Below are positions 45,001-57,813 of a stretch of DNA of 64,000 nucleotides, one piece after another. Below the pieces are notes generated by a model that worked only from the letters and a program-made list of their open reading frames with translations, searched no databases and had not been told where the DNA came from. The stretch spans positions 124,001-188,000 of the forward strand of contig JAKJHU010000140.1 in the NCBI GenBank assembly GCA_022316685.1. The letters run 5' to 3'. A program made the position numbers and the translations under genes. Position 1 is the stretch's first letter. Every line of letters starts with the position of its first letter. This stretch comes from Progne subis subis. Lineage: Eukaryota > Chordata > Aves > Passeriformes > Hirundinidae.

Positions 45001-48000
45001 CTGCCCCGCTCCTGCATTTGAACCACCCCCAGGATGTCCAGGCCCTCCCTTCCCTAAGCTGCTGCCAGATCGTTTGGCTTTGGAGTTGATTCCAGGTTGA
45101 AGGGCTGCAGGTTTTCCTGGTTTTGCATGGGCAGACTTTTTCAGGCCAGATTCTTTTGCAGATGGCATTCTCTGAGCCCCACTGGCCATGGGTTTTGAAG
45201 GTGCCACTTGAGAGCTCGAGCCAGACTTTCTAATGCTGTTGACAGGTAATTTATTATGACTGCTAGCAGAAGAGCTTTTTAAGGAACCATTTTGTGATTT
45301 TTTTTCCATTTGATCAAGTCTGGCAGAAGATGATGACCGTGGGTGTTTTTCAGTCAATGCTGGTGCTTTGGATTTCTTATCGATACCAGCCATAGAAAGC
45401 AACAGATTGCTTTTAGATGTGGAATGTTTATCTATTGAGCTTTTATTAAGTTTTGTGTTTACAGATGCTTTTTGAGAAGACAGTTTTTTTGAAGAACTGG
45501 ATATCCCTGTAGTCTTAATCTCCTTCTCACTTTTCTTATGCATTTCTACTTGTTTGTTTTTGCGCCCCAAAAACTCCCTCTCTCTCAGTTCTTCTGCTGT
45601 TCTGGGCCTCTCTTCTACCTTTTTCACTGGTTTGATTTCCACCGGTTCATACTGTTTCTTTTCAGCAAGCCTCAAGAGCTCTGCAAAGTTCAGAGGTGCT
45701 GGTGCACTTTTGGGAGGTGCCTTTAGTTTCACTGCAGCTTTGGATGGTTTCTCTTCATATTCTTCTTGCTCATGCTCAGATTCTGTCTGACTGTATTCAA
45801 GTTGCTCAGTTTCATCTTCTGTTGCATACTCAGTCTCTGGGGCCTGAGCAACATTCTCATAAGCCCTCCTCTTTTTAGGCTTCTCTTCAACAGGAACACC
45901 ATTATAGCCATAAAAATTATCCTTTGTTCGTGAGGCCATAGCTCTTGCCTTTCTGTCATGTTTCAGTTCAATACGCCTTGCCAAGAGCTGCTCTTTTTTC
46001 CTTCTTTCTTCCAGTGCTGCAAGAAAACCAGGAGAGAGTTATGCAAAAGCACTACTTTTTATTTCAATATTTTCCAAACAAACTACTTAGGACAGTTACT
46101 TAAGCACATCTGGCTAATAGCTATCCAAAATAGATGAGAAAGTGACCCCAGGTCTGCCAAAAGAACAGGATAACCCACTTGTGTCAGCTGCTCCAACAAA
46201 GCCAAGCAATTGACTGAAATGCTTCTATAACAAAACCCATTAAGGATTTTTGAGAGAAGCAGCTTTCCAGGATGCTGTGAAAGTGGTGGAGAACATTTGT
46301 GTAAAAAGGTACAGAAGCTATGGGATCTTTTCATAGTGAAGGGAGTTCTGAGACTGAGCAAGAGAATCTTGAGAATGTACAGAACTTTTACTATCAAATG
46401 TTTAAGGGGAGTTGAGGAAGGGGAGGGAATAAGAACTGGCAAACAGCTGAAGTGTGTGTGTGTAGAGGGATATAGGGGAGACACAGAAGCAGCTGAACAC
46501 AGATAAGCAAACAGCTGGTCATTACACAAGGGCTCTATCTCCACGGTCTGTCCCATATCCTTTCTGTTCTGGCTTAGCTGTTTTCTGCGTACATACGCTC
46601 TCTGTCTTGTGTCTGTGATCTGCTGACAGGAGTCAGGCTGAACTAGATGGTGAATGAGACATCTAAATGACAAATACTGGCACATAGAGACCAAGGAGTG
46701 AAGGCTAAATACCAGAAAGACTCATAAAAAGTAAAAATTCCTAGAAAATGGATTGGGCTACTCATACTTTGTGCACTTAAAAAGGTACCATTCCTTGTTT
46801 GTATTACTCTATTGTCAAGGGCTGTGACAGCACAGGGTGTGCCAGCATGCCCCATGTGGAATTCATGCTTAGTCTTGCTTCTGGCTGGACCTGGCAGCAG
46901 GGATAAGGAACAGACTCATGACTAGCCCAGGAGAGGAGGAATAAACCTGGGCCATCCAGCTGATCAGATTTTGTTACCTTTAACAAAACGTTAACATCAG
47001 AAGCAATGCAGTACTAGTTTATTCCATAGGCTATTTAAAGGAAATGTAAAAGTGGAGAAATTGTGAATCAGAGACTCTTTAAAATTCACTGTACTGATAC
47101 ACTAGATTAAGACACAACAATGGCAACTCTTTTCATTTTTTACACAGATGAAGCTTTTCAAAGTTAAGTTAACAAAAGCTGAGATAGTTTTTTGCTCTCC
47201 ACCTTAACTGTTTTCTTAATCTCCAGCCATAAATCTTAATGTAGCTAATTAATGTTTCAACTCCTTAGGAAAGCAAGCAAACATCCCCAGTCCTTACTTA
47301 GTTCTAGCTTTCCCTCAGGATCTGTGCATACATTCCAGAAACAGATGTACAGCTGTATTTACAGGAACTTTGAATAAAGTGACAAATACCAAAGAATAAA
47401 TGAAAGTCTCCCATAGGAGAGATTTTGTACTTTTACCTTTTTTTCTCTTTTCTTCTTCTTGCCGTCTGAGAAATGCTTGCACTGCTGCAGACTCTACACC
47501 CTTGACTTTGGGAACTTTTTTGGGAGGACCAACAGCCAAACTGTATCTTTTCTGCAAAGAACAAAGAAATATGACAGAAGAGTTAAATGTAAAAATCAGT
47601 CTACAAAACTGAGGAGTTGCATAACAGTCTTGACTTAACTTGACTTAAGCAGAGATGGTATAGAGTACACAATGAATTCCCACTGAAACTGGGACTCATT
47701 TGACTCATAGTTGTACTTTCAGGCTGACTAAGGAGCAACCAGCTCCAAGTTCTTAGGAGAAACTTGCAAGCTAGAAAGTGCCTGGGCAAAGGGAGTTAGA
47801 GGTGTCTTGAAAATTTTTTTGAAAGGTGGTTTCATAACCATCAGAAGAGCAAGATAACCAAAGTCCAGAACAAGATAACAAAACTAAGACAAGGACATCT
47901 GTCTTGTCTATACCGCTGGCTAGCAGCCAACTACTTCACCCTATACATTTTACAGTCAGGGTGGGCCTGATTTGAACTGCAGCTTAACTGGATGCCAAGT

Positions 48001-51000
48001 GATCCCTTGAGCAGGGATGCCTCTCAGGGTTAGAATTCTCTTACCTGAAACTAAGAGACCCTTCCTTACCCAAGGTGGAAAGATTCCTTACTCACAACAG
48101 TAGGTAACATAGGATGTTGCATTAGTATTATGAAACATTACTAATCCATCTACTCCGTATTATTACAAACACTCTATGGATAATCCCATCAGATATGTAC
48201 TACTGACCAAGCCTGAGACTAAGAATGGATCCAGCCACTCTGAGACTCCAAACTGAGTTTAGAATGCAGAGAGTCCACTCAGAAACTTGTGATTCAACAG
48301 GACTATGCTTCTTACTCTCTGCATTGCCAGTCCCTGAGAATCACTCTAAATGAACTGATAAATTAATGAATTTCAACTCAACCTTCTTTTTTGTATATTT
48401 CTTCCACTAATTAATTAATAAGATGAACTTTGCTTTAAACTTATTAAGCCTTGTTAAACCACTGTTGAACTTTGTTAAATTCCACTGAATTGTCAAATCA
48501 TTACATCTCAAAATACATTGCTGCCCATCTTTTGAGTGAGCTACACTCCACTCATCCACAACAGAGGCTCACTCAGCTTTTGGAAGGAATGAACAGGAAA
48601 CCAGAAGACAGGCAGGGAAGCAAAATGAACAAAATGCAGTGGACTGCATTAGTAGGAATAAATGGCTGAAATTAGTAGGAATGCAATGGCTGCATTAGTA
48701 ATGGAATAAAAGTATTTCAGTTCAGCCTGAGCCTTTGACCAATAGGAACCAACTAAAAGCAAACTATAGCCCAAGCTGCCAGAGCCAATTCAATTGCAGA
48801 CTGCAGGTTCACAGCTCTGTTTTCAGCTTGCTTGTAAACACTCATTTCAGTTTCAGGTTACCTAACTCAGCAAAAAGAGATAAATCAACTCAAAAATTTG
48901 AATCACTCCAAAAGTTGTAGTCAACTTCACCAGCATAATTAATAAGTTGATGTGAAACCAACAATTACTGATTTTAGTTCCTGCTGGCAGTGACCTTAAA
49001 CACAAAACTGTTGTACATCAAGAAGTTAGTGATCCACACACCAGTTGACCTCAAACTGGTGCAGGACTGCACTCTACTTATCACCCAAGATCACTATGAC
49101 CTCAGCACTGTGACAGAATACACAGCCCCACCTGGCAATTACAGCACTTGCATATGGTGTAATTTGCCAGGAGAAGAAAAGGCTCTAGGGAGATCTTGTT
49201 GCAGCTTTTCAGTACTGAAAGGGAGCTTATAAGAAAGATGGGGACAATTTTTAGCAGAGACAGTAGCAATAGGACAAGGGGTATTGGTTCTAAACTAAAA
49301 GAGGGTAGATTCTGACTAGAAGTTGTCTGATGGGAGTGGTGAAACACTGGCTCAGATTGCCAAGAGAGCACATAAAATCCCTAGCCCTGGAAACATTCAG
49401 GGTCAGGTTGGACAGGGTTCCGTTTGAAGATGCCCCTGCCCATTGCAGGGGAGTTGGACTAGATCACCTTTACTGGCTCCTATTCTATGATTCTGTATCT
49501 CATTATATCCTGAAGTGAAGCTGCATGTTTTCATATAACATCCTTTTCCTTGGCAGAGGAAATTATAAACTGTGCTATTAACTTCTCAGGACATCCTGCA
49601 AAAGCTCTAAAGACCACAATACTGATTACATGCACCACAGACAAGAACTGCTCAGCTTGCTATGCCTAAAGGTCTGTCCAGTGCTGTTCAACCTGGGGCT
49701 CCAGCAACTGAACAGATATAAAATTATCTATGCTACCCCCTTTCTTGCTTCTCTCCTATCTAGTAGATGTTACTTAAATCAATGTTAAGTGCTCAAGTGC
49801 CTCTTACTGGGTGCTGTGACAACCACTTGCATTAATGTGCTACACCTGTTTAAACACTGCCATTCACAAATGTACCAGGTTGCGCCTAAAATGGGAAAAA
49901 AAGAGAATTTTTTAAAAATTTCTTCCCACAAACAAAATAAAGAAAAAGCAACGAGAAGGAGAGAGACAGTTGCAAAGACAAATGCAATAGAAGGCAGTTC
50001 AACCCAGAAGCAGAAGAAAAGTAGAATACATTTAGGAACAAAAGAAATCCAAACCCAAAACTGAGGTTTGGGAGGGTGGGTTTTCTGTTTATTTCAGAAG
50101 TAAGCCAATAGATTAAAATCTAAACCAAGATCTCCCACATTAGACATTAAAATCCTCACCAAATGAAAGAGGTGTGGAAAAAAAGACACAAATAAAGAGT
50201 GTCTCTAAAGAGCCACACAAGTCAGCATATCTATAAATATATTTCTGTCCTCATAAAGCCTTATGAATCTTAAATAAACAAAATAAAATATCTGGTAAGG
50301 AAAGCTACATCCAAATGTTTTAGAAGCAATAGTCAGGCAGGCTGGCAGCATAACTCCCTATAAATGTCAATATCACACAATGGAAGCCTTCATTCTCATT
50401 TCTGATTGAAGAGATTCTTGGATTACTTTAATTACTAACATGCAACCCATAAATTAGCTTGAATACACGTGCACTAAGAAGCAAGGTTTGGAGACTCATT
50501 TCTAAACTGCATCCAAAACTGGCTTCAAGAAGAGCAGCTACAATACCAGCCACTTGTAGTTTCCTTGAGTAGTTTCTGAAATGACCAGAGCAGAATTACA
50601 AACATGCACCATCCACATACATTGTACATCAAAACCTGCCATGTCACCTCATCACATTAAAGACTTTCTACAGCCAAGCTCATTTACTGAGCTTCACCTC
50701 TCTGCAAGGAAGTTTACCACAACCTGAGAACCAATTTTCTTGTTTGCCCCAAAAGCGTTCCAGGACTTGACTGCACAGGAAACCTGAACTGTGACACAAC
50801 ATTGCCTCTCAGCTTTTGCTCAAATGTGGCCCATGGCCCTGTGTCCCAAAGAAACCTGGTTTACTCCATTTGAGCTGGAACAGACAGAGAGGCAAAGCAA
50901 TCCACATATTATCAGTCAAAATCCTGTCAGAAACAGGTTGAAGCAAATTAGTACCTTTGAAATTATTTGCAGTACTTTGGAGTATACTCATCTTACTCTA

Positions 51001-54000
51001 ATGTCTCTGCAAATTATCTTACAAAGTTAATCAGGTCATGTTTGGCCATTGGTAACCTAATTTGGCAAAGTTTCATTTAGTTATTATATTACAACTGTAT
51101 CCTCAGTTTCGAAAATTCTGTTTTAAACACTGTGTAGGACTCAAGCATCTTTTCCAGCCTAAATGATTTTGTGCCTAAGGAGCACCTTTGAAAACTGCTG
51201 AACAGCAGGGACAAACGTAGATTATCTATTCTGTTGGGAAAGCTTATAAAGAATTAAAGTGATGGGGAAGCAGTTTTCAGGCTTTGTTTTGCTGCACTGT
51301 GACCAACAGCCCTATCCAGGAGCAGGTTTGTAAAGCAGCTTGACAGACAAGCTCTTTTCTTACAGCCACACTGCCAACATGACATATCATGCAAAATTTA
51401 AATTAAGTCTTCCTATCAGTAGCATTTCTTAATACTAACAACTGAAAACACAGCAAAACAATTAAAAAATGAATACCCATTTTCTGTACTATTGTTGATA
51501 CAAGTTTTGTTCACCTTCTTTCAGTAATAGCATAAAATAACCTGCTGAAGTATAGCCTTTTTAAAAGCACTGAGCCATACACGTGTTCCACAAAAACTAA
51601 TAAAGTGTTTAATACACAGTGTAAATGAATATGCATTTGACTGCAGGTAAAGCAGCCAGAATAAGCCAGCACAAGTCACTACACCATCCAAACATCAGCT
51701 GCACTATACTGGCTTTTAATAACCATTGCTAAGTTGGTTAAATCAACAGAGGAATAGAAATGTTTAGCCTTTAGGAAAGAGCAGGTTCAAGCTGTTCCCA
51801 GAACACTGCACTATCCGAGTTGTAAACAGTGATTATTTGCTCTGAAATCACTGACTTCCTTCAAAATGTGGCATATGATCCTGATAGAGTTGTAGCTACT
51901 TTGATGTCAGCATTTAAGTATCGAATCTTGGACAGAATTTATAAAACGTATAAAATAATTGTAAACCTTTTAGCATCCAAATGAAGCCCTGAGGGGCCTA
52001 GATCAAACACCAGCACCAGACAGAAAGTAGTAGAATTGCCTTTAACAATGGTCAATATTTACACAGGTGGCAATGCAAGATCAATGCAGTGATCAATTCT
52101 ACTAAACCCGATTCTCAAGAAGAGCACACGTGTAGCTCACTTACTGCAATGGGCTTGCACAAAGACAATTCCACTTGTGTTATCCACTGCAGGCAACTTG
52201 CAGGGGGCTCTCACAGCCTGGGGAGATTCTTTTATTTGCTTGTTTTTTGCTAGCATGTTTCAACACCTTTCCTGTTCTGCCTTATTGTTTGCCAAGACAT
52301 GCAACCTTCTCCAATGGCAAGTCCCTGTTTCCTTCTCTAAGAATTTAAAATATTCCTTGGGATATGTCTTTCTGAGAACATCGGGAATGGTTCATCTACC
52401 ACGTACATCCTTGTCTGTGTCACTCCTCTGGCAATGCCAGTCCCTTAGAAGGCAGCTTTCCACATTTTAAGTGGCCATTTGTGTTCACTGCCCAGGGACC
52501 TCTGCCCTTCATCCTGAACTGGTATTTGAAAAGCTTCTGCTATAGATTCACCACGGGGTTCCCAGCAGCTGACTCTGCAGTGAGACTGTCTTAGAATACA
52601 CGAACGATGATTTCTCAACTGCTGCTTTCAATTTCTGGTTGTGACAAAGTAAATAGTAGATAACAAGCATGTTTAAATTTGCTCACTTCAGGTTCTAACA
52701 ACCCCTACCAAAAGAAAGAAAATGCTCAGCTTATCAGCTTACGCTATTTTCCTCTCCCCAAACCAATTCAACAGGTACATACATTTTATTCTTAAAAAAG
52801 CAAAAATTATTTTATTGCAATTTTGCAACTGCTGCCACAACACCCTAGCAGAACCCTTAGCTGGAAAAAAAATGCAGAGATTCCTTCTATTAAAAGCTGC
52901 TTCACACAGGAAAAGAACAACAACTTTATGCCTTCCTTTCTGTAATGGTATTGTGGTCCCCATTTTCATCTGCTTCTGCAAAAAACGGTGACCAGGAATA
53001 GGAAAAGCTGGAAATTTTACTAGTCAGCATTTAAACCTTGACAGTCTGGAACTTTATTATAAGGTCAGTCAAGTTGAAAGCAAAAGCCCTCCTCATCCCT
53101 GCCAACACTTCATATTGAGTATCTTGAAGTTCCTCCCGTGGAGGCTGATGTAATCCAAAGAATTTTAGGCCCTGTTTTGAGGCAAGTTTTAAGCACACAA
53201 TAAACACACACACATCAATTGATGAGAGTTTGGTCCTACAGCAGCAATTTGCACTACACAGCCATTCCCATTACTCCTCATGCAGGGCTTCTCTTGCCTA
53301 TGGGCAAACACTCGATTATTTGTAGATTAGAATATTAGAATTTGAGGGACAGGCTCTGAAAGCCAAGGTCCTCTGAACAAACTCGGGGATTCTATTAGTG
53401 TTTCACTCCACAAATACTTAATTCCTCAAGGCTACTCAGCTTCACTGGAGGCTGCCTTGTATCAGTCTAACTTAAAGCGAGACCTCATAAATGCGGATGT
53501 GGATGATTAGCTCTTTCAGTTTTGTGTCACCTCTCTGTGGTTAAATTGTATGAGATTTCTGTAAATTCTGTACACCAAAGTTTCGCCCTCTGTTAAAAGG
53601 AACTGGGAGCAATATGAGATCTTTATATTAACATTAATAATTTATTAAAAATTAAGGTGCAGTAAAATCTCATATTTTAAAGAACAGCTGCAATAAAAAT
53701 ATCTGAAAGTGCTTTGCCACGTTATGTGAAACACGTGGCATAATACAGTATACCAATCTCACCAATATAGCGAACACCATGTATTTAAACCTCTCTAAAA
53801 TCAATGGTAGATCTCATAACTGTTATTATGTCTAGTCAAAGCAAGACCACACTGCAAATCTAATGAACTGCTAATATGATCACAGGTAAGAAGATACAAC
53901 AGTGAAACCCCTATGGAATATTAGATGATAAAACCTGGGGCTCTACTCAGCAACTGCTGTGAAAATGATTAGCAGCACATCATTAACAGCTTAGACAGTA

Positions 54001-56294
54001 GTTCGTGTATGTACTGTTTTATTTAGAAACAAAACCTGATGCAACTAACAGGGCACCAAAAGGCTGATTCCAGCAATATTCCTTTTGAATCTGGATTTCC
54101 ATAGGGAGATGAACAAGCAGATTCATTTTTACAGGGACATGATGTAATAGCTGCTTTATCCAGGCCCCTCATTTACAAGGCCGCATTATTTCTTAAAGTT
54201 TTTATATAGTTTCCACTTTGAACTAAACACTACCCATATAATGTGTATATATGTTTATATATACTTTGAATATACACTATTTGTTCATGTCACTGTTTTT
54301 CATTACAAAGGGCATGGAATATTTAGTTAGGTGCACTGTAAAGTTTAAAACAATCTTCTCAGAGAAATTCAGAGGACATGCTCATTAATGCAGGAACTAG
54401 CATTTCTGGAAACCTGGTAATGTTACATACCAGTAAATGTGCAATTAGTCTATATAGTGTTTTTAATAGAAGTATTTAAAAAGAAATATATTATTCTTAT
54501 ATAAACACATGCAATGTACCAGCTTTAATGCAGTGAAGTTGTTTAGATGTCCAGTGACTGTAAAATCTCCATGGGCTCTCTTTTAAAGCCCCGCAGCTGC
54601 AAATAGCTTCAAGCAGTGTCAAGGGCAGCTCTGCTTTTGCTCAGAGACTGGGGCCAACTTTAGAGTTAAAAGCTGTACCACTAACCTGCTAAACCAAACT
54701 GTTGCAACTACAGATTCAATTGCACTCTCACTCCATGAGTTAATCAGAAATTAGCAAATCCTAATGCTGCCTTTTCTAAATAGAGTAGCTAAACCCTTAT
54801 TCACTGCATAACAAGTAGGATCCCCTCCCTCCACCATCACATCCGCAATGGAGAATATGGCAGATATTTTATCAATTCGTCATCACGGCTTAAAATGACT
54901 TGTGACAAAAAGTAGTGGCACACACAGTAAAGATGCATGGGGAAATAGAGCGTAAGAAGAAGCTTTAAATATCTAAAATAAGAACTATAATAACCCAGTG
55001 ACAACTCACTGAAACAGCTTAAGACTGATCAAATGGGCATTTAAATATCCTAAAGTATTTCTATATTTGTTATTGTATTGTTTATGTTATGAACCAGATT
55101 CCTATGTAGGGTCAGAGACAAATTAAATATGCCTAAATATAAAAAAGTAGATTTTATAAGATTTTTAAACCCACAATGAAATCTGATAGATTTCACATCT
55201 ACCATACGGTCGATATATATTATCAACTGGGCACACTATTAGTGAACATTACCAAAGTTTTAGTAATGAGACAAAGATAGTGAGATACTCACTAGTTCTG
55301 GCACCACCAAAAATGAAGACACTGTACAATTAAGAGTATGTTTTTTCTGGTTTTCCCTACAGTTTTTGCTAAAAACAACTACCCCTCATTTACACTGAGC
55401 TTAGGCAAACTAATAATAGAAATAGAACTCTGGCACTCTGTTGAAGAGCAAACAGAAAAAGTGCCTCCCTAGCTGGTGGCAAGGAGAAAATAGTTTTTAT
55501 CCAAATAAGCGCACATGACTTATAATTTAGGTCCCTCCCAGAGGAATGAAACCCGCGAAACTACTGTATGAAAAGGCCACGTGCCCTTCCTCCTGCCGGA
55601 CTTCATCCAGGCAAGTCAAGGGGTTATTTCATACGGAATCCACATGCTACTGATAGCTTGAACCGAAACACAAACTGCAGAAGTACAGACCTCAGAACAA
55701 TGTTAATACTACAGTAAATGACTACCGCCAAATCCTCCCCACAGCGCTGTTACACGCTATTCCTTCTCGGCGCAGAGACCGCAGACAACGCAGCTCATTC
55801 ACTCAAAACTTAATCACTTTGTCTCCAACTTGCACTTGAGACGTGGCAAACTCGTGTTTTCAGAGCAAACAAAAGGACGTAGCCGGCTTTTAGCCACTGC
55901 CTTCCCCCGCACCTCCTCTCTGCTCCCGGCATCTCGGCACTGCCAGACCAGGAGGCGCAAGCCACGGCTACCCGCTCCCACCCCGGGGGTTCCCGGCACC
56001 TGTTGACAGAAGCGGCCCCTCTCGCCCCCTTCCCGCACACAGATGCTTCTCCAGCCCACAGGAGCGAGCAGACCCGGCCAGCGAGGCGAAAGGCCCAGCA
56101 GAACCCGGCGGCGGGCGCTGCCCGGGCGGGGACCGAGGCCCAGGCGAGCAGGGCTCCCGCAGCCACGGGGCCCTGCCCGGGCCCGACCGCCACCGAGCCC
56201 CGGCCCCGCGCCCCCCGGCAGCCCCTGAGCTCACCGGCACCGCGTTCAGGCCCTGCTGCTCCGAGGCCATCACGAGAATGTTGCGGAAATCCAT
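41992..56294 (-). CDS. SPTY2D1: SPTY2D1, SPT2 histone chaperone
   Basis: Six coding exons: 56294-56235, 47551-47437, 46016-44460, 43677-43524, 43398-43321, 42088-41992. They sum to 2061 nt, 686 residues plus stop, against 685 in human. It is a nuclear H3-H4 chaperone working with transcribing RNA polymerases. The N-terminus MDFRNILVMASEQQG and KRYSLAVGPPKK match the family. Exon 3 encodes basic helices, then a Ser-rich and GPGRPGSS-repeat region (about residues 390-540). Exons 4-6 encode the acidic EDDDDEYDSEMDDFIEDEGEPQEEISKH stretch and the C-terminal histone-binding helices, ending RKRQSKKLRTR. All splice sites are GT-AG and phases agree. Confidence 0.95.
43321..43398 (-). CDS. SPTY2D1: SPTY2D1 exon 5
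   Basis: 78 nt; YKDESDYALRYMESSWREQQ, acceptor TTTTCAG, donor GTATGC. Core of the histone-binding region. Confidence 0.93.
43524..43677 (-). CDS. SPTY2D1: SPTY2D1 exon 4
   Basis: 154 nt; acidic EDDDDEYDSEMDDFIEDEG and ISKHIREIFGYDRK, the start of the conserved SPT2 domain. Acceptor TCATTTAG, donor GTAAGA. Confidence 0.95.
44460..46016 (-). CDS. SPTY2D1: SPTY2D1 exon 3
   Basis: 1557 nt, acceptor TTCTTGCAG, donor GTATGTG. Starts ALEERRKKEQLLARRIELKH; carries NFAELLRLAEKKQYEPVEIK and RTAEELREREFLGRKNK, Ser-rich linkers, about a dozen GPGRPGSS-type repeats, and KPKCTVVSETISSKN near its end. Confidence 0.95.
47437..47551 (-). CDS. SPTY2D1: SPTY2D1 exon 2
   Basis: 115 nt; KRYSLAVGPPKKVPKVKG and SAAVQAFLRRQEEEKRKK; acceptor TTTGCAG, donor GTAAAAG. 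Confidence 0.95.
47552..56234. other. SPTY2D1 intron 1
   Basis: 8.7 kb, mostly AT-rich unique-looking sequence. One CR1 fragment at 49229-49494; nothing else I can support. Confidence 0.6.
49229..49494 (+). mobile_element. CR1 LINE 3' fragment
   Basis: Contains GTGGTGAAACACTGGCTCAG, GGGTCAGGTTGGACAGGG and TTGGACTAGATCACC, ending CTATTCTATGATTCTGT, the CR1 3' consensus. Antisense to SPTY2D1. Confidence 0.88.
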
Positions 56295-56650
56295 GGCCGG
56301 GCCGGAACACGGAAGGCTGCGACAACCCCCCACTCGCTGCCCGCCGCCCGCCGCCCGCTCGGCCCCGCTCGCTTCCGCCTACCCTTTATATAACATCGCC
56401 TGGCGCCGGCGTCACTTCCCCTGTGGCGGTGCCTCGCCACGGGAAGCGGGGCTGGAAAAGGGAAGGGGAGGGGACAGGGAGACGCGTGTTGGGAGCCCCT
56501 CAGGACGGCGGGGCCCGGAGTGGTAGCGGGGGCGGCTCGGCCTTATGAGTCCACTGGGGCAGCCCTGGCTCGGCGCTTCTCGCCGCCACCCTCTCACAGC
56601 TGGCGCCGATGCCGGGAATTGTCCCTCCGCCCACCTCGGCTTCTCCCCTG
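55900..56650 (-). promoter_or_regulatory. SPTY2D1 CpG island and TATA box
   Basis: High CpG density around exon 1. On the minus strand TATATAAA (56392-56385) lies about 90 bp upstream of the ATG, placing a start site near 56355-56365. Confidence 0.7.
56235..56294 (-). CDS. SPTY2D1: SPTY2D1 exon 1 (coding part)
   Basis: 20 codons, MDFRNILVMASEQQGLNAVP, donor GTGAGC. Confidence 0.93.
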
Positions 56651-56684
56651 AAATGCCTTAGAGAGCGGCTGTTGGAGAGGGCAT

Positions 56685-57690
56685 GGAGTGATGGGACAAG
56701 GGCTGATGGGGGACTGACAGGGAGTAGGTTTAGATTAGGTGTCACGAAGTTCTTTATTGTGAGGGTGGTGAGGCACCGGAACCGCTTGCCCAGAGAGGTT
56801 GAGGGTTCCCCGTCCCAGGAAGTGGTCAGGGCCAGGTTGGATGGGGCTTGACACAACCTAATCGAGTGAAAGGTGTCCCTGCCCACAACCGGGGGTCAGA
56901 ACTAGATGATCTTTAAGGTCCCTTCTGAGACATAAACCTTAGAGAATTAAGGATTTTAGAGGGGTTAAGATTTTAGTTAGAGATAAGCTTTGCTGAAATT
57001 AACTAAAGTAGACAGGTAGGCTTTGCTTAAATTAAAAGTTAGTAATTAACTAAGAGAAACTGGGTTTGGGATGATTCTTCTGTAATAGAATAACTGATTA
57101 CTTGTCAACGTTATGTTTGGTTAGCTGTGTTTATAATGAAAACTACAGAAACTGATAAATAGCTTTTAAGAACATAAGACAATTGTAGGCCTCCTCTGCC
57201 CAGAAACCCATTGAACAGTCACGAAGACAGGAAATAGGAGTCCTACCAAGGGTTCATTTATCACATTTGCATTGAAAAGGTAGAAAGGTCAGAACGAGGA
57301 AGACTTCTTTACTTCCTCATTTTGGGGACCCCTTCCCACAAAAAGGGCCACTGACCCATTTCAGAGAAAAAACTACACATGCTTAATAGCTTTTGAGCTA
57401 ATTACCATATGAAGCGGGGAATGGGATGTACCAGGGTTATGAATATGCATTTGTGTTTTGGGTATTCAATACTCTTGTAAATAAAAGGACTCTGTAATCA
57501 CCTGTCAATTGCGGTGTGTATTTGAGAGCTATCCCGCATGCTGTCTGGCGCCGTAATAAACATATACTTTCTAACTTTAAACTGTTAGAGAGTTTTTGTC
57601 CATCACAGTTGGGTATTGATACTAGATCAATACCCATATTTTCTTTAATAAGTCACTTCCATCCCAATCCATTCTATGGTTCTGTGATTA
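56685..57690 (+). mobile_element. CR1 LINE 3' fragment, interrupted by an LTR
   Basis: 56685-56925 holds GTGAGGGTGGTGAGGCAC, GCTTGCCCAGAGAGGTTGAG and AACTAGATGATCTTTAAGG. The 3' end resumes at 57656 (CTTCCATCCCAATCCATTC, TATGGTTCTGTGATT). Confidence 0.87.
56926..57655 (+). repeat. Solo LTR inserted in CR1
   Basis: 730 bp, TGAGACATAAAC to TTTAATAAGTCA, flanked by CTTC (56922-56925, 57656-57659). TATA-like GTAAATAAAAGG and AATAAAC (CGCCGTAATAAACATA). Contains a perfect hairpin at 57610-57636. The 4-bp duplication points to a class I or similar element. Confidence 0.75.
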
Positions 57691-57775
57691 CCACCCCCGA
57701 TTTCGGCATGGGGTGTGTCAATAAAACATCAAAAACTCCTACCTTCTTAGTTTCTTCTTTTTTTCCAATAACAAC

Positions 57776-57813
57776 TTTTTTTTTTTTTCCTTTTTTTTTT
57801 TTTTTTTTTTTTT
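57776..57813. repeat. Poly-T tract
   Basis: T13, CC, T23 just downstream of the CR1 3' end. Confidence 0.9.

Noticed and set aside
44519..45100. 193-codon plus-strand ORF
   Set aside because: Antisense shadow of the SPTY2D1 GPGRP repeats; repeated codons keep the opposite strand open.
46083..46694. 203-codon minus-strand ORF in SPTY2D1 intron 2
   Set aside because: No recognisable domain, no splice context; about 0.3 such ORFs are expected by chance in a window this size.
56003..56548. 181-codon plus-strand ORF at the SPTY2D1 promoter
   Set aside because: CpG island composition; it overlaps exon 1 on the other strand.
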